Part shown: one piece after another, positions 36,514-52,769 of the stretch | Position numbering within the stretch: position 1 is the first letter of the stretch | Layout of the letters: each line of letters begins with the position of its first letter | Assembly: GCA_963930775.1 (NCBI GenBank) | Contig: OZ005694.1 | Span: forward strand, 3,100,001 to 3,164,000 | DNA: 64,000 bases | DNA from: Cliona cf. orientalis | Lineage: Eukaryota; Porifera; Demospongiae; Clionaida; Clionaidae | Direction of reading: 5' to 3' | The notes under the pieces: model-generated | What the model was told of the DNA's origin: nothing | Databases searched by the model: none | The model's input: the letters and a program-made list of their open reading frames with translations, nothing else | Translations under genes and position numbers: made by a program

Positions 36514-36734
36514 GTCACATATTATACGTATTATATGCATCATAGTATTTAAATTTGTGCCCTATGATTATGAATACACGTTACAGGATTTTTCTAGAAA
36601 TAATTATCCAAAAAGGGGGCAATTGATCAAAGGCACATTATAGACCTCACAAATATATCAGAGTTGTGGAATTAGCTAGCCATGGACTTTATCATGGATG
36701 TACATGTATTTGTACATGTAGCATATAAACGTTA

Positions 36735-37120
36735 ACATAGTACAAGCTAGCTGTATTGCTGCTAGCTATCAAAGGCCATCTTGAAGTTTTGCTGAAGGTT
36801 GTTGGAGCTTTCACAATCAGTCTCCTATTCCATCATCACAGCTATGGTTGACAGAAAGCAATCTTCCAATCTGATCACAGGAACATCACCTATTTATTGT
36901 GTTGTGTATATACGTCAGGGTGAGAGTGAGAGAGAGAGAAAGAAAGGGAGAGGGAGAGAGAGAGAGAAGGAGGGAGAGAGAAAGAGAGGGGGGCGTGAAG
37001 TACCAAGACACTAGTAAAGTACTAGCTACCTCCCAATTGCAAGTATACGTTCGGGGGTTTCAGCTAGTCTTGTCCCCAGCCTGGCGCGCGAGACTAGTTT
37101 TCAGCTTTGATGTGAGCTGC
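36735..37120. other. Spacer between units B and C with GA-rich simple repeat
   Basis: Sequence not shared with the three units. It contains a purine-only simple repeat (GAGA/GGGA words) at about 36921-36990. The frames crossing it are low-complexity artefacts. Confidence 0.6.
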
Positions 37121-37822
37121 TTTAACACAGATTCATCCTCTAATGTACACTGGTAAGGTTCACCCCCATCCCTGGACTTATGCTGATACATTCGCCTTAC
37201 ACACGCTTTGTCAAGAAAGCTGGCTTCCTAACCGATTTAAAGGTAGTTAAAGGAAGTAAGCTCCATAAAAAGCAACGCTTGTACGTGTTTTGGACCGCTG
37301 GCTTAACGACTGTCTACACAGAGCCCTTCGGTCTTCTAAATCACGTAGAAACCTCCTAAACAGTGTCTAACTATTATTTAGATCCTACTTGTAACAAATA
37401 CAGTGATCTGATTGGTTGAACTGCAGTATCCATCTTTCATAGAAAACCTTGTAAGCTCCATAAAAAACCTGGTAAATTTTGTTTGCCTATGGCTAGTTTG
37501 TTGCTAGGCAGTTGTTTATATACAAAGCTGTTGAGCATTGTTGCTAGGATCTAATTATAGTCATGTGTTCACAGCTCAAGAAAAACATGGTAAATTATCA
37601 ATGGATACTCAATATACATACAGATTGGAGATTTTTACACAAAAGCCTCAATCCCATCAATGAGAAAACCTCCTGAACAAAGTTTAATAATTTCGTCATA
37701 ATTAATTTTCATCATACGTTACACTGTAATTACCTCATAACTACAGAAAAGTAGAAAGAATTTTGGGGATGCATAGGTACTAAGATATCGAGGTTCTTGG
37801 TTGGGTAATAGATACTAATTCG

Positions 37823-37920
37823 CATAGCAAGTACGCTCGTTCTTGTTACACCAACATTGGCAGAATAGAATATTCTATTCTGCCAATGTTGGTGTAACAA
37901 GAATGAGTGTACTTGCTATG
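37823..37920. repeat. 98-bp near-perfect palindrome (unit C)
   Basis: Same palindrome as 17481-17578, with 48-bp arms around TA. Confidence 0.93.
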
Positions 37921-38677
37921 GAATTAGGATGCAAAGGTAAACAGTCATAGTGGGGTCTTGTTTGTCAATTACGGGATTCAGGTAAAAACAATTATGGTAA
38001 TAAATTGTAAGTGAAAAGGTACTGTGTCAGCAATGTACCATGAAGGACCACGCCAAGCTGCCACGGCAGTATCCTTTTCAGCCACCATAATATTATAGAA
38101 CAATCATTCGCTACAAGTTTGAAAATAATTTCAGCATCAATGGGACTCTACAAGCAAAATCCATCAAAACACTTCCGTATCATTACTGAAACCCCAAATG
38201 TGACATATATGTAGTGCTTTTGCACAGTCATAATCTTAACGAGTCCTGTTAGGTCCATTTTAAACGTGGGATTGCACATAAAAAATCCATTAACAAGCTT
38301 CCCCGACATTAGAAGCAATTTTATTGTGATAGTTGGAATGGCTATAGTGTACTATGTGATAAGTCAGCTAAATTGAAGCCTGCATGTACTTTAACAAAAT
38401 TGGCTGTCGGTAAAATGAAATATGTCATATGGTATGTGCCATATGGTATGTGCCATTGTGAAGTTAACTTGCATGTTAGATGATGGAATTCTACAAGCTT
38501 AACAAGCTTCTATCACCCTATATGGCTACTGCAACTACAGTTGCTTATGTTACATAATCAGTCACTTAGCTTAATGCAGTCTGACAATCAGTGTTGAGGT
38601 ACCTAAAAGCTGCAGTGGCAGTTAAACATTCTATGTCAATGTCGACAACCTTCTCATAATGCAATGGTCCAAGTCTC

Positions 38678-38685
38678 TATAAAAG
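38678..38685 (+). promoter_or_regulatory. TATA box of secreted-protein gene, copy C
   Basis: TATAAAAG lies 99 bp upstream of the ATG at 38777. Confidence 0.6.
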
Positions 38686-38776
38686 AAAGTGCTACTTGAT
38701 TGTAGTTAACCACTGATTTCAAAGTACCATTCAATTTCAAGAGAAGACAACATTAAACTGCTCATCGCTCTCAAGA

Positions 38777-39820
38777 ATGAAAGCATTCGTGTTCATAGTG
38801 GCTGCTGGACTCCTAGCATCAGTAGGAGCCTGGCCTAAGGCTGACAACTATTATGGAGGTAAACTGCAGGGCTACTTGAACAAGATAGATGAGATCGAAA
38901 AAGGTAAAACACAGTTATTATGTAGTTGATATATTATGTCTGCAAGATCATATTCATAGTCTTGTTTGCATGCTTATACCCTTCTTGCAGAGATGAACAG
39001 TGAAGTGATCATCGAAGAAAATGGTGAGCAAAATCAAGCGGTAGACACACAAAATTATAATTAAACTCTAGATTGTTATGGTAGTTTTCTAACCACAATT
39101 CTTGTTTACTTGGTAGTAGCTAAATCAATCAGAGCCTAATGCAAGAAAGCTCCTCTTCCATGCATTCATCCCCTTCATTAGCTACAACCAGAATCTTAAT
39201 CCACATGTAAGAATTAAAATATTGTTCCCACAATCATTCATCATTCAGAATCACGGGGCTTAAAACTCATCTATTCAATTGACCTCACTGACTCTTCACA
39301 AAGTTGTCCTGCCAATCTATTGGAGGCAACAATGCAATCAGCACGAGCATGTAGACGGGCTGCAGACTTCAATCCACCAGATTGTGACTCAGTTATCATT
39401 GCTACCAATGGAGTTTCATACTCCAAAGTAGTTGGAGGAATAAGAGGATACCGCACCCAAACTACTGATGGTTTTTCTACTGGTAGTGGCATAGAAGGAC
39501 ACTACATGGATGGTATCAGTATTACATACAGCCAGAATCCAAGGAAGCACGTTTGGTCATTTGCATCTGCGGGTCAACCAGAGTCATCTAGGTACCCCTG
39601 CCCAGATTTTGGTGGTGCTGCTCCACCAAACTTTGTTGGTGAAGACTATTTTTGTGCATCTGGTGATGAGCCGGAATTTACCAGTGATGGAGAAAATCCC
39701 CTACTTTTCTGTAAGGATCTTGGTGAGTCTACAACGGCAGACTTGGAGCTGCGACTCTGCACTTCAACTAAGACGAATGAAATGATTGGATTTGATAAAA
39801 TCGATATCTACATTCAATGA
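38777..39820 (+). CDS. Secreted protein, copy C
   Basis: Exons 38777-38903, 38991-39023 and 39249-39820 encode 243 residues. It differs from copy A at only a handful of positions: IDEIEK for IAEIEK at the end of exon 1, SAR for SAQ, SRYPCP for SQHPCP, PPNF for PPSF, and FDKIDIYIQ for FDKIYIYIQ. The signal peptide and all seven cysteines are conserved. The very short second exon (33 nt) is a family hallmark in this window. In its left flank and exons copy C resembles A, whereas the 3' flank resembles B, a sign of conversion or unequal exchange. Function unknown. Confidence 0.85.
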
Positions 39821-40428
39821 ATGAACACAGTATTGTAATGAACATGATTAAACTGTAATGGTGTGAACATTAAGATTTATTTAGGTTAGGTCAATTTTTC
39901 TTTACAAATTTTTTTGATGCATTATTTTTCTATACACACCATTAAAATTAATATTGAAAATAATGGAAAAGTAGTAAAGAATATAATATTATAACTATAG
40001 CTCAGTAGCAACTGTAATAATGATTATAATATTATAATTAGCTAATTCCAATAAGGTTCTGATTACTAGCTGTACCTGGCATGGGGTCCCATATTTGTAA
40101 CAGGTATTATATTGTATACAGTAATAATTATAGTCTCTTAAAAAAAGGTATAAGCTCAAACTGTGACATTTTTCATGAAACTACAAGTAGCTATACTCTA
40201 CAATTAATAGGTGATCAAAGTGCAAATAGTGCTTGACATTGTGGGCTTGTTGTTGCTAGGCAGCCCATGGGAATCTCTATTCTCACTGAAGCTTGTACCA
40301 ATTAAGAAGGCACTTATTCAAAGGATTTAGACCTTTAATAGCAGAAATTGGGGTCAAAACTGGGAGATGGGTGGACAATCATAATAATATTAATACAAAA
40401 GTGGGACACTGTTAATTATCCTTATACC

Positions 40429-40562
40429 TTCACCGCCTCTGAGATTGCCAGCTAGTACATAGCTATCCAGAATTACATGTGCACTGATATGATCCAGGTG
40501 TATTAATACATCCATGAACATATTCTTCACTCCTTATCGTAATAATATACATTCATTGATAT
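40429..40562 (-). pseudogene. Relic EGF exon, unit C
   Basis: Antisense remnant of the receptor gene 2 EGF exon, as in A and B. Confidence 0.72.
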
Positions 40563-42089
40563 AATTTAAAAGCAGGTAATATTATTGCCACTGCAAAAGT
40601 GCAGCTATAGTATATATACCAAAACCCAAACCCCTCGTCAACAACCAATTACCGAAATCCAAACCCCCGCTACTAGTCTCACTTGCTGTGTATTGCTCAG
40701 TAATAGCTTGTTCTATATTGCTACCTATAGATCCCGTGAGTTATGCCGGCTCTTTAAGCCTTATTTTTGAGTGCCGGTGCCGGCACTTTAGCCACTGCAA
40801 ATAATAAATCTTCTCTCTTCTTCACTTGCTCAACAAAATAAATATTAGCAGATCCTAATGAATTTCCAGTATAATATACACTGTGAGGAAATCCTCTAAA
40901 CTTGAATTCCTCACCAACATTTCGAGCTATGCAGTACCTAGTAGCTAGCCTTTGGGTGTGGCTTCATTGGTTCTGACGATCCCCAGACTCCCTCGGCATC
41001 ACTAATTATAATACAATTGTGAAATCGTGGCGCTTCTCTTCAGTTACATCTGACAAATGTGAGCTTCTTGCAAGTTGCATGGGTACAGCACTCAAACTAG
41101 CTCCACTTAAACTACACACAGACAGTCTGACTAGAACTTAGAGCTACAATTAACTTCTCTACTACGTTGAGGAGATTGGTGTAGGATATTGGCAATGGCA
41201 ACTTCATCATAGACGGAGGAAGATATGAGGAGTAAGTTAGCATGCATGTACAGATCTACAGTCCATAAAGCTACCCTTAATTTCAATCATTCATTCTTCT
41301 GTTTAGATATTAAATCATGTGACCAGGATTTTGCCAGACTTACTCAAGCTACCGGAATCAAACAACAATTGCGGTCATAGTATTGATAGCATGAGTTTGG
41401 ATGGCTTCAGTGGCTCTGGAAGGGGGGACACTGTCCCTATTTCAGGCTAGTTGGGGGGGGGGGGGGGGGGGGGATGTGCCCCTGGTACCCGCGCTGCTTC
41501 TGCCACCTATATAAATTTAATATGTTCATACACTTAATTTAAGTTAACTAATCCTGCACCCAGGTCCCTTCTAAAGATGAGCCTCATGTCACAGTTTGAA
41601 ATTTCTAAGCCAGATACTATGTGCATGATCTAGCTGTACAAGTGGCTGGCTTCAGCCACTACACACCACTTAGGCTTCACTACAGTACTCAGTTACATCA
41701 TAGCTACACTTGAATCTGTCCCACTACACATGGTGCATAATCTAAACTATCTACACTAGTATCAATAAACAATATAGTGATCGAGTTCCTGTGGTTACTC
41801 ATGTGCTTTCCCTTCAATGAAACCTGAACTTGCCAACATAACAGTGCCTCCAAGCTGCTCTCCTGTCTTTCAGTATAAATCTACCCATTTTTCAGTATTT
41901 TGCATGCATTTTCAGTATTTTTCAGTATTTTACAAAGAGCTCCATGTATGTACTAAATTCTCCCAGTTTTCAGTATTTTTAAATTTTTATCAGTATTAAC
42001 GGTCAGAATTCAGTAAAAATACTGATAAATCTGTATACTTGGAGGCACTGACATAAGCTGCTAAGTTTGCCACTGAAAAGCAGAGAAGA

Positions 42090-44989
42090 ATGGATAGAAA
42101 TCTAAGTTTTGATCAACTGGAAGCTTATAAATTAAAAGATGTTCAAGTAACGGATCGAGAGCTGGGACATGGCTCCTATGCTACTGTACTAGAACTAGAC
42201 TACATGGGACTGAAGTGTGCTGGCAAGAAGATCCATGATGAACTATTAAAGCAGGATCTTACTACATATGGCATGCTCAGGTTTAAAGAAGAATGTCATC
42301 TACTTAGTCAAGTACGACATCCCAACATCGTCCAATTTCTGGGAGTCTATTTCCAGCAAGGAGTGCGAGCACCTATCCTAGTCATGGAGTTTCTCCCCAC
42401 TAACCTCACCTCCTGCATTGAGAGATATGGCATTCTCCCGAACGAGATCAGCTACTCCATTCTTCATGATGTGGCTCTAGGCCTGTGCTACCTCCATAGC
42501 CAAACTTCCCCCATCATTCATCGAGATCTCTCTTCTAATAATGTCCTCCTCACCCCCAACATGACAGCCAAGATCTCTGATCTGGGTGTGGCCAGGATTC
42601 TCAATCTAATCCCTCTACAGGTGAATCGCATGACACAGACTCCTGGTACACCTCATTTCATGCCACCAGAGGTAATGATACCAAATCCATTGTACGACAT
42701 AAGTGTAGATATTTTTTCCTACGGTATCATGCTAATCCACATGTTCAGTGGTTTGTGGCCAGAGCCACAGGTTGGACCAAATAAGCTTGAAGCAGGTAAG
42801 CTAGTCCCTGCATCAGAAGCTGAGCGACGAGAGGTGTTCCTTCGAGCCATTGGAAACAATCATCCTCTGATGGACCTCATTCTTAAATGCATCAGCAATG
42901 ATCCTCAAAAGAGACCTGATGTACGTGAACTTGAGAGACGTTTAGCTGAAATGATGCTACAGTTTCCAACTAGCATTGTGAATCCATTGAAATTGTTATG
43001 TCCTATCAAAGCAGAGAAAGGAGAAAAAAGGGCCACAAAAACTACACAGATGCACAGAAATAGTTTCAAGAAGATGGCAAAAAGAGAATTGGACAACTTG
43101 GGATCACGTGATATCGAATTTCAAATGAAACATTTTCACCTCCAAATAGAGAATTTGCAGACCCAAAAGCAAGTCCTTGAATGTGAAAAGAAAGTGCTTG
43201 AGACAGAGAGAAATTTGGCAAGGGCAGAAACAGTTTCACTCAAAAGACAGACTGGAAAGCAAGAAGAGGTTTTTAATGATGCAATAATGTCATGTGAACA
43301 AAGACTCTCATCTGAAAAGAGCAGTGTTATTGAAGCAATAAAGGAAAAGCAAAAACATCTACTTGAGAAACATAGGCAAGTACATGAGCAGACTTTGCAA
43401 AGAGAGCGGCAGAAAAATCAACAGCTATTACAAGAGATACATGAGGAATGTCAGCAAAAGGAGGCAGAGCTCGTAGAACAAAGAAAGATCAGTGATGAAC
43501 TGAGATTGGAATCGATAACCTCCAAAACAAAAATTGAGCTACTAAAGTCGAGCATTTCAACTCTGGAAGAGACATTGGTAGCTAATGCTGAGACTGCTTC
43601 TGTCAAGGATGCTGAACTTGAAGTAAAGACTAAGGCTTTGCAACAGAAAGAGTACACCATTTCAGGGTTGAATGACCAGCTTACAAGAGCAATGAAATTC
43701 CTTACTTCAAAAAAGCAGGTGAGTTTAGCACAACAAAATAATGAGATTTGGTAATTTACTGATACTAGTTATTATAACCTTGACAAAACCATAAAACAAC
43801 TTTATTGTGAAAGTAACCTTCTGTATAAACTAACTGTATACCATCAGTATATAATTTACTGATAGTTATTATAGGGCTGATAAGCAGAGGCTGATCTATA
43901 TACTGATGGTAGTTAGTTTCATGATACAGAAGGTTACTTTCACAATAAAGTTGTTTTATGGTTTTGTCAAGGTTATAATAACAATCTCACAATACTGTAG
44001 CATAATGTCTTTCACATTTATAATTATAGTCTGTGCAGGCTAAAATCACATGGAAGCAATGCAGAGATCTACCCATCACCATGTGCAATGGAAAGACAGT
44101 AGTCATCAACAATAATGTCTATTTCAGGGGTATGGGCCCAGATCCTGAAACAGTCGATGAAAATGATGACAATGTTCTACTCTGTTACAACTACAAGCAA
44201 GATTGCTGGACAGCCTTACCGCCACTTCCAGTCAAATGGTTTGGTTTGGGACAAGTTGATGGAAAGCTTGTAGCTGTTGGTGGTTTAAAAATGGATGAAG
44301 AAGCAACAAATAATATCTATGCATTGAATTTTGTGCAAAAATGGAAACCTGCGCTTCCCTCTATGCCCACTGCAAGGTGCCTACCTGGTGTGCTGAGCCT
44401 TCAGTCTGCCATGATTGTAATCGGTGGTTATTCTACAAAAGGAGATAGTGTAGACATCAATGCAGTTGAGATCTTTAACACCAGCACAATGCAGTGGTAC
44501 AAGACTAGTCCATTACCTACAGTATGCCGTGAAGTGTCAGTAGCGACTATTGGCGATATATGCTATGTAGTTGGAGGTTATAGGTTTCCTTTCCGGCTCA
44601 ATCAAGCACTTCATGCTTCCATTAGTGATCTCCTTGGCAATGCTGTACCATCCAATCATACTCCTACTGACAGTGGTAGCAGTGATACTCAGTCATCTTG
44701 GAAGACACTACCCAATACCCCAACCTATCGACCAGCTGCAGCCACGTTAGTTGGCTCTTTACTCACTGCAGGAGGTGGTGAAAGTTCAATTGGAGAAGCT
44801 GATAGGAAAGAAGTGTACATGTACTCTCTCTCGACCAACTCGTGGATCTACATCAGTGATCTTCCTGCTCCGCTATCGCGAACTACTATGGTGGAATTGT
44901 CACCAACTGAAGTTTTAGTTATTGGTGGAGTCAACAATGGTGAACGAGTCAACACTGTATATAAAGGCACCATTCAGATAAATAATTAA
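42090..44989 (+). CDS. Intact kinase/coiled-coil/Kelch fusion protein
   Basis: Exon 1 is 42090-43718 (543 codons) and exon 2 is 44030-44989, giving about 862 residues; the donor is CAG|GTGAGT. Residues about 20-300 are a protein kinase of TKL/tyrosine-kinase-like build. They include the glycine loop GHGSYATV (26-33), the ATP-anchoring lysine in CAGKK (about 46), HRDLSSNN with D146 and N151, DLG in place of DFG (164-166), and PPEV for APE. Residues about 340-535 are Lys/Glu/Gln-rich heptads, a coiled coil likely to dimerise. Exon 2 encodes about five Kelch repeats (VVGGY, VIGGY, LLTAGGG, VIGGV), a beta-propeller. No signal peptide or membrane helix, so it is cytosolic. From memory, kinase-Kelch fusions are expanded in sponges. 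The substrate is unknown. A second AG (44037-44038) could give a form three codons shorter. Confidence 0.9.
43768..43982. repeat. Hairpin element within the kinase-Kelch intron, unit C
   Basis: The arms start GTTATTATAACCTTGAC and end GTCAAGGTTATAATAAC, leaving only about 50 bp on each side to the splice sites. It folds the intron into a long stem that brings donor and acceptor together. Confidence 0.85.
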
Positions 44990-46412
44990 GGGTGAAATTA
45001 ATTTTTGGTAACTCGATTCGTATAACAAACCCCTCCTAGATCTACTGAATAATAATTTTATGAGTTACATAATATATTATCTATAAACAATAATATTATT
45101 AACTCTCCACAAGTCAAAGGATAGCTATCATAAACTTGACCATGATTATCCATGCATGCATGAAATATCGGTAGTACATGACATTGTATATTATTAGCCA
45201 TTACAATGCTATAGCAATGGCATTCATGATCACTCCCTAAGATGAAAATCATGATCATTATGTATTTTTTCTACAGTAGCCAGCAATTGCAAGCCAATTG
45301 AGATTGCCTATATATTGGCAGAAATCCTCTGAAGACACCATAATGTGATTATACCAAAATAATAACTCATGGTATCTACAGTGGAACCATAGATCTATGG
45401 TGGAACCCCTCTATTCCAGACACCCTTGGGACAGTGTCCTGATTAAAGGAGGTGTCCTCATTTCAGGGGTAGTTTTGTTCTATGTAGTGGGACCATGGGT
45501 GGTGTCCTCATTTCAGGGGTGTCCTTGTAGAGGGGTTCCACTGTACATGTACAGCTAGGAGGCTAATCATAACAATGTCATGACTAGCATAAGTAAAATT
45601 AAACTTTAAGTGTATACAAAAATCCATGCATGATAGCAACATCATGCAGTGAATTTTCTCAATGTTGAATAGCTGTACACTTTGACACTCTCTCCAGTAA
45701 TAATTGTTCTTTGATAAGCATATGAAGTGCATATATAGCTTTGTCATTGTTGGGCACAAATTAGTAAAATTGAAAGTTCAGTTGATTGGCAGAAAGTAAT
45801 TTCCCACGGCCAAGGTAATATTATCACCTTTAGCCATTGATACTTTTAATCCATGCCATGTACACTATTAAATTCCCCTGCGTGCATGTGCAAGGAGTAA
45901 AGTAATCAGTCACGTTGTGAGCACAAAACTCGCCATATCACAAGATCTAGGCACCTACATGGACCAACTCATAAACACAACGAATTTGGCAAAAAAGTGG
46001 CTTCAGTGTGTTCCAAATTGAGGGCCATGATCCACAAGCGTCATAAATTTAATACTAATGCCTTTTTGTTAGCCATCGTAGCCACACCTACATGTATCAA
46101 CAGTGCCCACTCAATGCGTAATGCATGCAGGCCACGTTCACGTGCACAATTACAACTAAGTGCCGAGAATGGGTCAAGATCGTCGAAATGTTCTAAAATT
46201 TAATAACGCTCATGACATACTGTTTGGCTGCTAGTTATTTCTGTGGTTGTTCCTTATCCAACCCTAAACAGAAAATTTGTTCTCTGGCTTGTGTGCCTCA
46301 AAGTCAAAATTAATCGTCTCCATACAAAATTATGAAGTCTCAATAATAATATTATTATGCCAAATTATTGCAACGCAACATACAACAAATACTATAGTCA
46401 TGTGAGTTAATT
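44990..46412. other. Intergenic between convergent kinase-Kelch gene and UBE2K
   Basis: The two genes converge here. One MITE (45378-45544) is present. Frames at 45058-45258, 45508-45759 and 45997-46203 are not conserved with unit B and are rejected as genes. Confidence 0.5.
45378..45544. repeat. MITE with CAGTGGAACCCCTCTA ends, unit C
   Basis: Counterpart of 31213-31385, with an extra internal start of the terminal repeat (GTGGAACCATAGATC) and loss of part of the interior. Confidence 0.7.
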
Positions 46413-51754
<5,342 letters not shown>

Positions 51755-52769
51755 CTCTAATGCAACATTGTGAGGGGGAAAAGACAAGTAAACACAAAAT
51801 TAGTCATAAAAACGATACATACATGTACATGTAATGGTAAAGGGTGGTCAGAAATATCTGCTACCCGTACATATACCCAGCTCAAGGCATAAATTACATT
51901 GTATATACACAGGCTACGTTTTGGATTGAGGCTACAGGTACACTTTAGCTTGTACTATTCCACTGCTGTGGTATAGAGTGGGGTGCTCTGGAAACAATAT
52001 CACAGTGACATGACCATGTGCTGTACACATGAACACATACACCATAGCATAGAAAACTACGTACATGTAGGAAAATGTCACTCGAGACGCAGTCATATTA
52101 TACACAAGTTGATACCATGCTTGAAATCATCTAAACATAAAAATCTTTTGGCCCACAGCCAATGACATATTGATGACATCATCCCAGGCCTATCGTCACA
52201 AACACACACACACGGATCAAGGGTGTGGGGATAATTTTACAAAAATATTGATTCCTTGAAATCATAATTAGGTGGTCTGTGTGTACTTTCTCCCCACAGT
52301 ATTAAAAAGGATGATAACAGTGGAATCGGTTTATTGTGATCCTGATAGTTAACAGTATTAAATCTGCATGCACTGGAGCCTCTAAGATATCAGCCCACAA
52401 AAATGGCGTCGTGAGTTTGCTTATCTCAAGAAGCGATCCCCACTTGAAAGGTTTCATACCTAACACAGTCGTGGCTGAAAACTATAGCTACATATAGTTA
52501 CCTGCTCATAATCTTGCAGTTCCTCGTCTTCTCCCTCGCGTGTACGTGTATACGTGTATGCGTCTTTCCCCGCTTCCTCGTGCCACCCAATTCGCCGAAT
52601 ACTTGGGGTCAAAGGTCATGCCCACCATCCTCGGGTTTTTTAGGGGCATGGCTTTTGGCATAACTTCCTCAGTAATTCAATAAAGCCCACTGCGAAGACA
52701 CCGGCAAACTACCTTGCTGCGAGTTGGAAGTTGCAGCCGTATACTCTCTTGGACTGCAGTTGCGCTGGA
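51755..52769. promoter_or_regulatory. Divergent intergenic region between UBE2K and the PDZ gene
   Basis: About 1.0 kb separates the two start codons. It includes a CA microsatellite (52200-52215). The GC-richer stretch 52530-52770, immediately upstream of the PDZ gene ATG, is a probable promoter/leader. No TATA box is evident. Shared regulation is inferred from the arrangement only. Confidence 0.35.

Larger units (their letters stand above)
23490..36734 (+). repeat. Segmental duplication unit B
   Basis: It is collinear with unit C from 37590 to 49487 and lacks about 470 bp of the left end of unit C (37121-37590). It contains the secreted gene, the EGF relic, a kinase-Kelch pseudogene and the three last exons of UBE2K. 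It ends at GCATATAAAC (36734), matching C at 49487. A single-copy spacer of 386 bp (36735-37120), with a GA-rich simple repeat, then separates it from unit C. Confidence 0.9.

Noticed and set aside
36799-37156. Arg/Glu-rich frames
   Set aside because: Translation of a GA simple repeat.
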